A DNA stretch of 64,000 nucleotides from Achromobacter deleyi (GTDB lineage Bacteria > Pseudomonadota > Gammaproteobacteria > Burkholderiales > Burkholderiaceae_B), in contig NZ_CADIJO010000012.1 in assembly GCF_902859705.1 (NCBI RefSeq), positions 1 to 64,000 of the forward strand. The letters are read 5' to 3'. Both the position numbers and the translations under genes were made by a program. Position 1 is the first letter of the stretch. The number at the start of each line of letters is the position of its first letter. The notes beneath the pieces are model-generated. The model made no database searches, was not told the DNA's origin, and saw only the letters and a program-made list of their open reading frames with translations. Of the stretch, positions 39,427 through 48,346 are shown piece by piece.

Positions 39427-41079
39427 TTACGGCTTCACGGTCACGAATACCGGGTTCGAATAGAACCACAGGTCGTTGTAGTTGCGTGCGTTGATCGCGT
39501 TGAAGCGCGCGGCGTTGTCGGCCAGGTCCACCTTGGCGTCGGGCAGCGGTTCGCCGTTGGCGGTTTCGCCCGCCACGTCCGGCGCCAGGTTGGTGCCGCG
39601 CAGGCGCAGGTACTGGCTCTTGTCGGCGGTCAGCTTGACCTTGATGACGTTGTAGCCGTCCTTGTCCACCGTCCAGTCGGCACGGGTGTAGCGCGCCAGC
39701 ACGCGGGTGCTGGGGTTGGTGGCGTTGTCATAGGCCGGCGTGCCGGCCGCCGCGCGCGGGCCCACGTCGCCCACGATCAGGTCCACGTGGTTGACGGTGG
39801 GCTTGACGTAGGTGGGGTTGCCGCTTTCGATCGGGTACTCGTAGTGGTTGCTGTCCGGGCTGCGAAAGCGGATGGTCACTTCCACCTGTTCGCCCTTGGC
39901 TGCCACGAGTTCGCCGCCCATCTGGGCCGTGCCGGCCGCGCCCTGCGCCTGGAATTCCAGTGCGTCGATCAGGTCGCCGAACACGCCGAACATGCGGCCG
40001 CTCTTCAAGCCGGCCACCACGGCCGCCATGTCTTTCCCGTCCTTCCAGACGTAGGTCTTGGCGTACTCGCCGGGGGCGTAGCCGCTGCTGTACTGGCCCG
40101 ATGCGGTGCGGAAGTGGAAGTCGGAATCGGCCACGTTCCAGATGCGCCGGCCTTCGCCGAGCAGGGCGTCCCAGGTGCCGCCGACCTTGGCCACCAGGTA
40201 GTCCACGCCGCCGTAGGTGCGGTTGGGCAGGTTCACGGGCGTGTAGGCCTCGGCGTAGCCGCCGCGGTCCGGTTCCATCTGGTTGCCGACCATGCCTTCG
40301 ATGCCGAAGAAGATCGTCGGCGCCAGGTCATGCATTTCACGCAGCTGGCCGATGGTGTATTTGCCGGCATAGCGCGACGGGTGGTTCAGCAGCATATAGC
40401 TGTCCGGATGCTTGTCGCGCAGCCATTGCAGCGCGGTCAGCGAGTCGGCATGGGTGGTGAAGGCGCGCGGCTGGCCGGCCAGGTCGGCCACCAGTTGCGC
40501 ATCAAACAGGTTGGCCGCCTTGTTGGTGTACAGGTATTCGTACTCGGCCACCGCGCGCAGCGACTTGGCCGACATCGGATCGTTCACGCCGATGCCGATG
40601 TTGACGTGGTCATGCGTGGGCATGTCCCATTCGAACGACGAGAAAATGATCTTGCCGGCGTAGCGGCCGGCAGCCTGCGCCTGCTTGATGAACGGCACTT
40701 CGTATTGCGCCATGCCGGTGGAAAACGGCACGGGGCCGCCGGGGATGGCGGCGCCGGTGTTGTCGCGGTCGGACATACGCAGGTGGTTCGACAGCGCGGC
40801 CCAGTCCAGCTTGTAGCGGTCGAACGCCTGGTCCAGCACGCTTTCCAGGGTGACCTGGGCGTCGTTGGACTGGATCGTGTGCACGTGCAGGTCACCGGCG
40901 CTCCAGGCGCCCGTCTGCACGGGGGGCGGGGCCGGCGGCGTGGGGTTGGTCACCACGGGCGGCGGGGCCGCCGGGCTCTCGTCATCGTCATCGCTGCCGC
41001 CGCAGGCGCTCAGCAGGGTTACGCAAGCCAGCGACAAGGGCATGATGGCCCGCCGCAGGCGGGATACTTCGAACCGCAT
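39427..41079 (-). CDS. CehA/McbA-type metallohydrolase lipoprotein (PHP-like)
   Basis: 550 residues. Lipobox LLSAC with C26, then an acidic, Pro-rich tether (GGSDDDDESPAAPPP). The catalytic region begins with AGDLHVHTIQSNDAQ, the PHP metal-binding DxHxHT motif, and continues with WAALSNHLRMSDRDN and FEWDMPTHDHVNIG, further His/Asp candidates. These features fit the CehA/McbA group, periplasmic or surface hydrolases known from carbamate degradation and of unknown role elsewhere. The start at 41079 gives a proper signal peptide. It is transcribed alone; the adjacent TetR gene is on the same strand 160 bases upstream with no obvious link. Confidence 0.78.
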   Translation of the reverse strand: MRFEVSRLRRAIMPLSLACVTLLSACGGSDDDDESPAAPPPVVTNPTPPAPPPVQTGAWSAGDLHVHTIQSNDAQVTLESVLDQAFDRYKLDWAALSNHLRMSDRDNTGAAIPGGPVPFSTGMAQYEVPFIKQAQAAGRYAGKIIFSSFEWDMPTHDHVNIGIGVNDPMSAKSLRAVAEYEYLYTNKAANLFDAQLVADLAGQPRAFTTHADSLTALQWLRDKHPDSYMLLNHPSRYAGKYTIGQLREMHDLAPTIFFGIEGMVGNQMEPDRGGYAEAYTPVNLPNRTYGGVDYLVAKVGGTWDALLGEGRRIWNVADSDFHFRTASGQYSSGYAPGEYAKTYVWKDGKDMAAVVAGLKSGRMFGVFGDLIDALEFQAQGAAGTAQMGGELVAAKGEQVEVTIRFRSPDSNHYEYPIESGNPTYVKPTVNHVDLIVGDVGPRAAAGTPAYDNATNPSTRVLARYTRADWTVDKDGYNVIKVKLTADKSQYLRLRGTNLAPDVAGETANGEPLPDAKVDLADNAARFNAINARNYNDLWFYSNPVFVTVKP

Positions 41080-41239
41080 TTCAAACTCCAGCGTCAGGCG
41101 GCCTGCAAGGCGCAGCGCCGCGAAGGCCCGCACTATGCGGTCTGCGGGTGACGTGGAAATGACAGAAGGGCGGCGCGCAGGGCCGCCGTGGCCCTGGCGG
41201 GACGCGTGGCGCGGGGTCTGGCCGCGGCCACGTCCGTGG

Positions 41240-41995
41240 CTAGCGCTTGCGCGCGGCCTTGCCGGCAGTCTCTTGCGGGGTCTCGCCGGCCTCGGCCAGC
41301 GCCTGCTGGATGATGGCGTTGGCGGTCCAGCGCGCCACCTCGGTGACTTCGGGCAGGTCCAACCGCCAGATGTCCTTGAGCACCAGGAACACCTCGGTGC
41401 CGTAGACCAGCGACAGCGCCTGCGCCACGCGGTCCTGCTGCGCGGGTGTCAGCGTGGCGGCCAGCGGCGCGATGGCGCGCTTGAGGATGTCGACCCGGTG
41501 TCCGCGCACCAGCCGCGGCTCGTTGCCGGCGCGGCCGGCGCTGGCTTCGGCATGCTGCTGCAGCGACACCAGGATGGCCGCGCGCAGCGGCGCCTCGTGC
41601 GCTTCCAGGCGCGGATACGCAAAGCGCAGCAGCTCGTCGACCCGGGCGGCGGCATCCGGCGCCTTCGAGTCCCACGCCAGGATCGGCCCCAGGCTTTCGT
41701 CCACCACGGCGGCGATCAGCGCGCTCTGGCTGGGAAAATAGCGGTAGGCGGTGGCGCGCGACACCTGCGCGTGTTCGGCCAGTTCGGCCACGGATGGCGT
41801 GATGCCCTGCGCCATCAGCCGCTGGGCGGCATCGAGCAAGGTCTTGCGCATGCGCGCGCGCGGCCCGTGCGGCGGTTCGCCGCTGGCGGCGGCCTGCCGG
41901 CTGGCAGGGCCGATCAGGCGGGCGACGGCGGGGGGCGTCTTGCGGTCGGTGGTTTGACGTGAGACAGGTGTCTCAGTATGATTCTTTCGTCTCAT
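41240..41995 (-). CDS. TetR-family transcriptional regulator
   Basis: 251 residues by the longest reading. HTH around 50-95: MRKTLLDAAQRLMAQG, then TPSVAELAEHAQVSRATAYRYFPSQSALIAAV, a standard TetR DNA-binding domain, followed by a helical ligand domain. The first 48 residues are unusual for the family, and a perfect palindrome (41960-41975) lies inside them, which argues that translation may begin downstream, for example at 41851. It is divergent from the Tm-1-like/PEP-hydrolase operon at 42071 and probably represses it. Confidence 0.85.
   Translation of the reverse strand: MRRKNHTETPVSRQTTDRKTPPAVARLIGPASRQAAASGEPPHGPRARMRKTLLDAAQRLMAQGITPSVAELAEHAQVSRATAYRYFPSQSALIAAVVDESLGPILAWDSKAPDAAARVDELLRFAYPRLEAHEAPLRAAILVSLQQHAEASAGRAGNEPRLVRGHRVDILKRAIAPLAATLTPAQQDRVAQALSLVYGTEVFLVLKDIWRLDLPEVTEVARWTANAIIQQALAEAGETPQETAGKAARKR
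41960..41975. promoter_or_regulatory. Perfect inverted repeat, candidate TetR operator
   Basis: TGAGACA, a 2-base centre, TGTCTCA: a perfect 7-base inverted repeat, 96 bases upstream of the Tm-1-like start and near the TetR start. TetR regulators commonly bind such sites next to their own gene. A further TGAGAC half-site lies at the extreme TetR N-terminus (41989-41994, minus strand). Confidence 0.6.
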
Positions 41996-42070
41996 TTCTA
42001 GATTCTACAGGCCCAGGCGGCCCCAGACATATCGAGGCGCGCACCGAGTGTAGCCGCCCGCGGAGGAGTC

Positions 42071-43282
42071 ATGACGCAAGCGAACCGGCGGGTCTTCGTG
42101 GCCGCCACCTACGACACCAAGGGCCACGAGGCCGACTATGTCGCCGACCTGCTCAAGCGGGAAGGGCTGGACGTGGTCACCGTGGACGTGTCCACCACGG
42201 GCGCTGCCAGCGGCGCCCGCGTGCAGGCGCGCGAGGTCGCCCGCAGCCATCCGCAGGGCGAGCAGGCCGTCTTCACCGGCGACCGCGGCACGGCCATCGC
42301 CGCGATGGCGCTGGCGTTCGAACGCTACGCCGCCGCCAACCCCGACATCGGCGCGATGCTGGGCCTGGGCGGGTCGGGCGGCACGGCGCTCATCACCCCC
42401 GCCATGCGCGCGCTGCCGATCGGCGTGCCCAAGCTGATGGTGTCCACCATGGCGTCCGGCAATGTCGCGCCGTATGTGGGGCCGTCGGACATCGCCATGA
42501 TGTATTCCGTGACCGACGTGGCAGGCCTGAACCGCATTTCGCGCCGCGTGCTGGCCAATGCCGCAGGCGCCATCGGCGGCGCCTTCCGCCAGGCCGCCAG
42601 CGCGGCCGGCGACGACAGCCGCCCCGCCGTGGGCATCACCATGTTCGGCGTCACCACGGCCTGCGTGCAGCAGGTGACCCCGTTGCTCGAATCGCGCTTT
42701 GACTGCCTGGTGTTCCACGCCACCGGCACCGGCGGCCAGTCGATGGAAAAGCTGCTCGACAGCCACCTTCTGGCCGGCGTGCTGGACCTGACCACCACCG
42801 AGGTCTGCGACTTCCTGTTCGGCGGCGTGCTGGCCTGCACCGAAGACCGCTTCGGCGCGGTGGCGCGCACAAAAGCACCCTACGTCGGTTCCTGCGGCGC
42901 GCTGGACATGGTCAATTTCGGCGCCATGGATACCGTGCCGCAGCATTACCAGGGCCGCACGTTCTATCCCCACAATCCGCAGGTGACGCTGATGCGCACC
43001 ACCGTGCAAGAAAACCAGCGGCAGGGCGAATGGATCGCCGACAAGCTGAACCAGTGCGACGGCCCCGTGCGCTTCCTGATTCCGGAAGGCGGCGTGTCGG
43101 CGCTGGACGCGCCGGGCCAGGCCTTCTGGGACCCCGAGGCCGATGCCGCGCTGTTCGCGGCCCTGGAAAACCGGCTGGTGCAGACCGCCAACCGCCGCCT
43201 GATCCGCGTGCCCTGCCACATCAACGACCCGCAGTTCGCCCAGGCCGCGGTCGATCACTACCTTGAAATTGCCACACACTGA
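42071..43282 (+). CDS. Tm-1-like ATP-binding protein (UPF0261)
   Basis: 403 residues, UPF0261/Tm-1-like family: opening [23 protein letters not shown], then [56 protein letters not shown] and [15 protein letters not shown]. The family has a Rossmann-like nucleotide-binding fold related to the N-terminal half of the tomato Tm-1 protein. Its biochemical role in bacteria is unknown. It is followed 11 bases later by the TIM-barrel gene that corresponds to the other half of Tm-1, and is divergent from a TetR regulator. Confidence 0.87.
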   Translation: MTQANRRVFVAATYDTKGHEADYVADLLKREGLDVVTVDVSTTGAASGARVQAREVARSHPQGEQAVFTGDRGTAIAAMALAFERYAAANPDIGAMLGLGGSGGTALITPAMRALPIGVPKLMVSTMASGNVAPYVGPSDIAMMYSVTDVAGLNRISRRVLANAAGAIGGAFRQAASAAGDDSRPAVGITMFGVTTACVQQVTPLLESRFDCLVFHATGTGGQSMEKLLDSHLLAGVLDLTTTEVCDFLFGGVLACTEDRFGAVARTKAPYVGSCGALDMVNFGAMDTVPQHYQGRTFYPHNPQVTLMRTTVQENQRQGEWIADKLNQCDGPVRFLIPEGGVSALDAPGQAFWDPEADAALFAALENRLVQTANRRLIRVPCHINDPQFAQAAVDHYLEIATH

Positions 43283-43293
43283 GGACCCCCGCC

Positions 43294-44124
43294 ATGCCGC
43301 GTTTCCACCGTAACGACCTGCTGGACAAGTTCCGCGCCATGGTGCGCGACCGCACCCCCATCGTGGGTGGCGGCGCCGGCACGGGCCTGTCCGCCAAGTG
43401 CGAAGAAGCCGGCGGCATCGACCTGATCGTGATCTACAACTCGGGCCGCTACCGCATGGCCGGGCGCGGCTCGCTGGCCGGCCTGCTGGCCTACGGCAAC
43501 GCCAACGAGATCGTGGTGGACATGGGCCGCGAAGTGTTGCCCGTGGTCAAGCGCACGCCGGTGCTTGCCGGCGTCAACGGCACCGACCCGTTCTGCGATT
43601 TCGATGTGTTCCTGGACGACCTGCAGCGCCAGGGCTTTGCCGGCGTGCAGAACTTTCCCACGGTCGGCCTGATCGACGGCAACTTCCGCGCCAACCTCGA
43701 AGAAACCGGCATGGGCTACGCGCTGGAAGTGGACATGATCCGCCTGGCCCACGAAAAAGGCATGCTGACCACGCCGTACGTGTTCAACGAAGATGACGCG
43801 GTGGCTATGACGCAGGCCGGCGCCGACATCATCGTGGCGCACATGGGCCTGACCACCGGCGGCTCGATCGGCGCCGAAACCGCGCTGACGCTGGACGACT
43901 GCGTGGCCGTCATCGACCGTATCGCGGCCGCGGCCCTGGCCGTGCGCCCCGACGTGATCGTGCTGTGCCACGGCGGCCCCATCGCCACGCCGGCCGACGC
44001 GGCCCACATCCTGCAGCACTGCAAACATTGCCATGGCTTCTATGGCGCGAGCTCGATGGAACGCCTGCCCACCGAGCAGGCCCTGACCGCCGCCACGCAA
44101 GCATTCAAGCAACTGACGTTCTAA
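43294..44124 (+). CDS. Phosphoenolpyruvate hydrolase-family TIM barrel protein
   Basis: 276 residues, PEP_hydrolase (isocitrate lyase/PEP mutase-like) barrel. Signatures: [69 protein letters not shown] and [13 protein letters not shown]. It is probably an enzyme acting on a carbonyl or phosphoenol-type acid, though the true reaction is not established for this family. It is the second gene of the TetR-controlled unit, directly after the UPF0261 protein; in plants the two are fused. Confidence 0.85.
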   Translation: MPRFHRNDLLDKFRAMVRDRTPIVGGGAGTGLSAKCEEAGGIDLIVIYNSGRYRMAGRGSLAGLLAYGNANEIVVDMGREVLPVVKRTPVLAGVNGTDPFCDFDVFLDDLQRQGFAGVQNFPTVGLIDGNFRANLEETGMGYALEVDMIRLAHEKGMLTTPYVFNEDDAVAMTQAGADIIVAHMGLTTGGSIGAETALTLDDCVAVIDRIAAAALAVRPDVIVLCHGGPIATPADAAHILQHCKHCHGFYGASSMERLPTEQALTAATQAFKQLTF

Positions 44125-44190
44125 GGTTTCCGTTCATCCGCACCGGCCCGCGCACCCCACGCCGCGGTCCGGGCACTGCCAGGAGTCCGC

Positions 44191-44634
44191 ATGCCGCATA
44201 CCGTCTACACCAGCGCCATCATCCAGGCGCCGCTGGCCACCGTCTGGCCGCTGTTTCGCGATTTCAACGGCCTGGCCGGCTGGCACCCGGGCATCGCCCA
44301 AAGCCGCCTGGAAGCGGACGGGCGCCACGATGCCATCGGTTCGGTGCGCTACCTGACGCTCAAGCCGTCCGGCTTCGTGCGCGAGCAACTGCTGATGCTG
44401 GACGACCCCGGCACCGCGCTGCGCTATTCCATCATCGAGACCGACCTGCCGATGCGCGACTACATTGCCGGCGTGACGTTGCGCCCGGTGACCGAAGGCG
44501 GCGCGACGCTGGTGGAATGGTGGGCGGACTTCCGCGTGGAAGACGGCGCCGACCTGCAGGCGGTGGCCACCGCCGTCGGCCAGGGCGTATTTGCAGCAGG
44601 GCTGGCGGCGCTGAACGAGAAACTGCGCGGCTGA
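44191..44634 (+). CDS. SRPBCC-family protein (polyketide cyclase/START-like)
   Basis: 147 residues with a single helix-grip fold: TVYTSAIIQAPLATVWPLFRDFNGLAGWHPGI is the usual start (APLATVW for the first strand and helix), ending with the long C-terminal helix QGVFAAGLAALNEKL. These proteins bind hydrophobic small molecules; some are cyclases. No catalytic residues can be named. It follows the PEP-hydrolase-like gene by 66 bases on the same strand and may share its operon. Confidence 0.82.
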   Translation: MPHTVYTSAIIQAPLATVWPLFRDFNGLAGWHPGIAQSRLEADGRHDAIGSVRYLTLKPSGFVREQLLMLDDPGTALRYSIIETDLPMRDYIAGVTLRPVTEGGATLVEWWADFRVEDGADLQAVATAVGQGVFAAGLAALNEKLRG

Positions 44635-44688
44635 CCGGCAGCCGGCACATGGCGCGGCGGCTAGCAGGCCGCTGACCGCCGGCCCCCG

Positions 44689-45657
44689 CTAGCCGCGTTT
44701 GCGCCCCGCGCCCGCGGCCAGCTTGCACCCTGCGGGCAGCGCCGCGGTCCGCAGGTACGTGCGGATACTTAGGATCAACGCCTGGGCCGCCGGGCTCAGC
44801 GGATATTCCTTGTGGCGGATGATGCACAGGGTGCGCACCACCGTCGGCCGCGCCAGCAGCGCATAGGCCAGTTCCGGTTCCATCACGCGCTGCGCCGCCA
44901 GCGCGGGCAGCACCGCCACCCCCATGCCCGCCTTTACCAGGGCGGCCTGCGACGTCGTGCTGGACGCTTCGTAGAACGGCGCCGCGGCCTCGATCGGCAG
45001 ATCGGCGCGGGCCCGCAAGAGCGCCATGATGCCGGTCTCGTCCACCACCCCCACGAGCTTGCGGCCGGCCAGGTCGGCCCAGCGCATCGTGCCGTCGCGC
45101 CCTGGGGACAGGCCGGCGTCGTCGCGCCGGTACAGCACGCCGAAGCGGTCTTCGAGCAGGGCGTCAAAGTGCAGCCCCGGCGCATCGGCCCAGCGGCTGG
45201 TCAGGCCGAAATCGACCTCGCGCGTGGCCACCTTGCGCTGGATGCGGCCCGAGTTGTCGTCGCTGAGATACAGCCGGATGGCGGGGTATTGGGCCGAGAA
45301 TGCGGCCGCCGCCGGCGCGATGATCTGGGTGATGGCCGACGGTGCCGCCGCCACGCCCACGCGGCCGCGTTCCAGGGCGCCAAAGCGCACCACGTCGCCG
45401 ATGGCGCCGTCGAAGTCGGCCAGCAGCCGCATCACGCGCGGCAGGAATTCCTCGCCCGCCGCCGTCAGCAGCACGCGCCGGCTGGTGCGGGCGAACAGCT
45501 GCGTGCCCAGCGCATCTTCCAGTTGCCGCACCAGGCTGGTGACGGATGACTGCGTCTGGAACAGCCGCTTGGCCGCGTGCGTGAAACTGGATTCCTGCGC
45601 CACCGCCACGAAGGCGGTCAGGTGCTTGAGGGTGACATGCTTGGGCAGGCGATGCAT
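44689..45657 (-). CDS. LysR-family transcriptional regulator
   Basis: 322 residues. HTH at 8-67 (VTLKHLTAFVAVAQESSFTHAAKRLFQTQSSVTSLVRQLEDALGTQLFARTSRRV), then the effector-binding domain (GRVGVAAAPSAITQIIAPAAAAF, REVDFGLTSRWADAPGL). It is divergent from the D-aminoacylase/Bug operon starting at 45803 and should control it. A perfect inverted repeat lies 19-49 bases upstream of its start. The inducer is unknown. Confidence 0.9.
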   Translation of the reverse strand: MHRLPKHVTLKHLTAFVAVAQESSFTHAAKRLFQTQSSVTSLVRQLEDALGTQLFARTSRRVLLTAAGEEFLPRVMRLLADFDGAIGDVVRFGALERGRVGVAAAPSAITQIIAPAAAAFSAQYPAIRLYLSDDNSGRIQRKVATREVDFGLTSRWADAPGLHFDALLEDRFGVLYRRDDAGLSPGRDGTMRWADLAGRKLVGVVDETGIMALLRARADLPIEAAAPFYEASSTTSQAALVKAGMGVAVLPALAAQRVMEPELAYALLARPTVVRTLCIIRHKEYPLSPAAQALILSIRTYLRTAALPAGCKLAAGAGRKRG

Positions 45658-45675
45658 TTCAAATCACGATAGATG

Positions 45676-45706
45676 GATCAATAAAAACAATTTTTCCAGA
45701 TTGATC
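45676..45706. promoter_or_regulatory. Inverted repeat, candidate LysR operator
   Basis: GATCAAT (45676-45682) and ATTGATC (45700-45706) form a perfect 7-base inverted repeat with a 17-base AT-rich spacer, between the LysR start (45657) and the aminoacylase start (45803). The position is right for autoregulation and divergent activation. Confidence 0.5.
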
Positions 45707-45802
45707 GCGCCGACGATACTAGGGCCTTCAGCAAGGGCCGCTCTCTCCGGACAGCCCTTGACGCAACAGGCGGGCGGCGGCCCCACATCAAGGCGGAGCG
45801 GT

Positions 45803-47266
45803 ATGCAGGACAATCTGGATCTGGTCATCGAAGGCGGCTGGGTGATCGACGGGCTGGGCGGGCCGCGCAGGCGCGCCGACGTCGGTATCCACGCCGAGCG
45901 CATTGCCGCCATCGGCGACCTGTCGGCCACGCCCGCCGCGCGGCGGATCGATGCCACCGGCAAGATCGTGGCGCCGGGCTTCATCGACACCCACGGCCAT
46001 GACGACCTGATGTTCGTCGAAAAGCCGGGCCTGGAATGGAAGACCAGCCAGGGCATCACGTCGGTGGTGGTGGGCAACTGCGGCATCAGCGGCGCCCCGG
46101 CGCCGCTGCCCGGCAACACCGCCGCAGCGCTGGCGCTGCTGGGCGAAACGCCGCTGTTCGGCGACATGGCCGAATACTTGGCCGCGCTGCAGGTGCAGCA
46201 GCCGATGATCAACGTCGCGGCGCTGGTGGGCCATGCGAACCTGCGCCTGGCGGTCATGCGTGACCCGGCGGCACAGCCGACCGACGCCGAACAGCAGGCC
46301 ATGCAGCAGATGCTGGCCCAGGCGCTGGACGCCGGCGCCGTCGGTTTCAGCACGGGCCTGGCCTATCAGCCGGGCGGGGTTGCGGGGCAAGCCGAACTGG
46401 ATGGCCTGGCGCAGGTGGCGGCCGCGCGCGGCGCGCTGCACACCAGCCATATCCGCAACGAAGGCGACGCGGTCGAGGAAGCGGTCGACGAGGTGCTGTC
46501 GATCGGCCGGCGCACGGGCTGCGCCACGGTGCTGTCGCACCACAAATGCATGATGCCGCACAACTGGGGAAAAAGCCGCGCCACGCTGGCCAACATCGAC
46601 CGCGCCCGCGCCGACGGGGTGGACGTGGCGCTGGACATCTACCCGTACCCCGGCAGCTCGACCATCCTGATTCCGGAGCGCGCCGAACTCATCGACGATA
46701 TCCGCATCACCTGGTCGACCCCGCATCCCGAATGCGGCGGCCGGATGCTGGCCGACATCGCCACGCAATGGGGCTGCGACCGCGCCGAGGCCGCGCGCCG
46801 CCTGTGCCCGGCCGGCGCCATCTATTTCGCCATGGACGAAGCCGAAGTGCACCGCATCTTCCAGCACGAGCGCTGCATGGTCGGGTCTGACGGCCTGCCC
46901 AACGACGCCCATCCGCATCCGCGGCTGTGGGGGAGCTTCACGCGGGTGCTGGGGCGCTATGTGCGCGAAGCCGAGCTGCTGACGCTGGAGGCCGCGGTGG
47001 CCAAGATGACCGCGCTGCCGGCGCGCGTGTTCGGCCTTGCCGGCCGTGGCCGCCTGGCCGTGGGCGCCTGGGCCGACGTGGTGGTGTTCGATGCCGATAC
47101 GGTCGAAGACCGCGCCACCTGGGACGCGCCCACGCTGGCGTCCGCCGGCATCGAGCACGTGCTGGTCAATGGCTGCCCGGTGTTCCCGGCCCTGGCCGGC
47201 GCCCAGCGCCCCGGCCGGATACTGCGCCGCGAAGCCGTCGCGACCGACTCCGATTTTTCCCAATAA
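45803..47266 (+). CDS. N-acyl-D-amino-acid deacylase (D-aminoacylase family)
   Basis: 487 residues, amidohydrolase superfamily. IEGGWVIDGLGGPRRRADVGI opening, metal ligands in GFIDTHGHDD, VVGNCGISGAPAP (family Cys ligand), LVGHANLR, TSHIRNEGD, LSHHKCM, and the catalytic Asp in VGSDGLPNDAHPHPR, with the late FGLAGRGRLAVGAWADVVVFD strand. All D-aminoacylase motifs appear present. It would hydrolyse N-acyl-D-amino acids or related N-acyl compounds in the cytoplasm. The Bug binding protein follows 34 bases later, suggesting uptake of the substrate or a product. Confidence 0.88.
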   Translation: MQDNLDLVIEGGWVIDGLGGPRRRADVGIHAERIAAIGDLSATPAARRIDATGKIVAPGFIDTHGHDDLMFVEKPGLEWKTSQGITSVVVGNCGISGAPAPLPGNTAAALALLGETPLFGDMAEYLAALQVQQPMINVAALVGHANLRLAVMRDPAAQPTDAEQQAMQQMLAQALDAGAVGFSTGLAYQPGGVAGQAELDGLAQVAAARGALHTSHIRNEGDAVEEAVDEVLSIGRRTGCATVLSHHKCMMPHNWGKSRATLANIDRARADGVDVALDIYPYPGSSTILIPERAELIDDIRITWSTPHPECGGRMLADIATQWGCDRAEAARRLCPAGAIYFAMDEAEVHRIFQHERCMVGSDGLPNDAHPHPRLWGSFTRVLGRYVREAELLTLEAAVAKMTALPARVFGLAGRGRLAVGAWADVVVFDADTVEDRATWDAPTLASAGIEHVLVNGCPVFPALAGAQRPGRILRREAVATDSDFSQ

Positions 47267-47300
47267 CAAGCAGAACCCATCCTCACAGGAGACAAGCCTC

Positions 47301-48260
47301 ATGATCCGCAAGACTTGCGTCGCCCTGGCGCTGGCCGCCGTATTGCCGGCCGCCCACGCTGAATTTCCCGATCGTCCCATCACCCTGATCGTGCCGTTCC
47401 CGGCCGGCGGCCCCACCGATATCGTCGGCCGCCTGGCCGCGGCCAAGGCCGGCGAAATCCTGGGCCAGCAGATCGTGGTGGAAAACCGCACCGGCGCGTC
47501 CGGCACCATCGGCATGGCCGCCACCGCGCGCGCCAAGCCGGACGGCTACACCGTGGGCCTGGCTACCGTCAGCACCCACGGCACCGCGCCGCACCTGTTC
47601 CCCAACCTGTCGTATGACCCGGTGAAGGACTTCACGCCGGTCAGCAACCTGGTCACCAGCCCCAACATCCTCAGCGTCAATCCGAAGTACCCGGCCAAGA
47701 CGCTGGCCGAGTTCGTCACGCACGTGCGCGCCAACCCGTCCAAGGACGGTTATGCCAATGCCGGGGCGGGCGGCATCAACGACCTGGGCATGATCTGGTT
47801 CCTGCAGATCACCGGCGGCAAGATGAACAGCATCTCGTACCGCGGCTCCGCGCCCGCGCTGACCGACACGGTGGGCGGCGTGGTGCCGGTCATCTTCGAC
47901 AACTTCCCGTCGTCGCTGCCGTACATCAAGAGCCAGCACCTGCGCGCGCTGGCCATCACGGGCCCGGCCCGCAACCCGCGCCTGCCGGACGTGCCGACCT
48001 TCGCCGAGCAGGGCTACAAGGACTACGACGTCACGGCCTGGTACGGCGTGGTGGCCCCGGCGGGCCTGCCCGACGCGGTGCGCGACAAGCTGGCGCAGGC
48101 CTTTGCCCAGGCCGTGCGCGACCCCGCCACGGCGGCCAAGATGGAAGAGACGGGCGCATTCCCGCTGGGCAATACGCCAGCCGAATTCGCCGAGCAGATC
48201 CGCACCGAGCGCGACCGCTGGAAAGCGGTGATCGACAAGGCGCAGATCAAGCTGCAATAA
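47301..48260 (+). CDS. Bug-family (TctC) periplasmic binding protein
   Basis: 319 residues with a signal peptide cut after AHA. Bug signatures: DRPITLIVPFPAGGPTDIVGRLAA, VENRTGASGTIGM, AKPDGYTVGLATVSTH, YDPVKDFTPVSNL, RSGAPAL-type loop (SYRGSAPALTDTVGG) and FAEQGYKDYDV. These proteins bind carboxylates or amides for TctAB-type permeases, but no tctAB genes are present here, which is common for the many orphan Bugs of Alcaligenaceae. Linked to the D-aminoacylase by spacing and strand. Confidence 0.92.
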   Translation: MIRKTCVALALAAVLPAAHAEFPDRPITLIVPFPAGGPTDIVGRLAAAKAGEILGQQIVVENRTGASGTIGMAATARAKPDGYTVGLATVSTHGTAPHLFPNLSYDPVKDFTPVSNLVTSPNILSVNPKYPAKTLAEFVTHVRANPSKDGYANAGAGGINDLGMIWFLQITGGKMNSISYRGSAPALTDTVGGVVPVIFDNFPSSLPYIKSQHLRALAITGPARNPRLPDVPTFAEQGYKDYDVTAWYGVVAPAGLPDAVRDKLAQAFAQAVRDPATAAKMEETGAFPLGNTPAEFAEQIRTERDRWKAVIDKAQIKLQ

Positions 48261-48346
48261 CGGCGGCTGGGGTGTCGCCCTGGCCAGGTTGGCCAGGGTG
48301 ATGTTTGCGGGCTGGCGTTTGATGCAAGACGCTTGATGCCGGCGAT

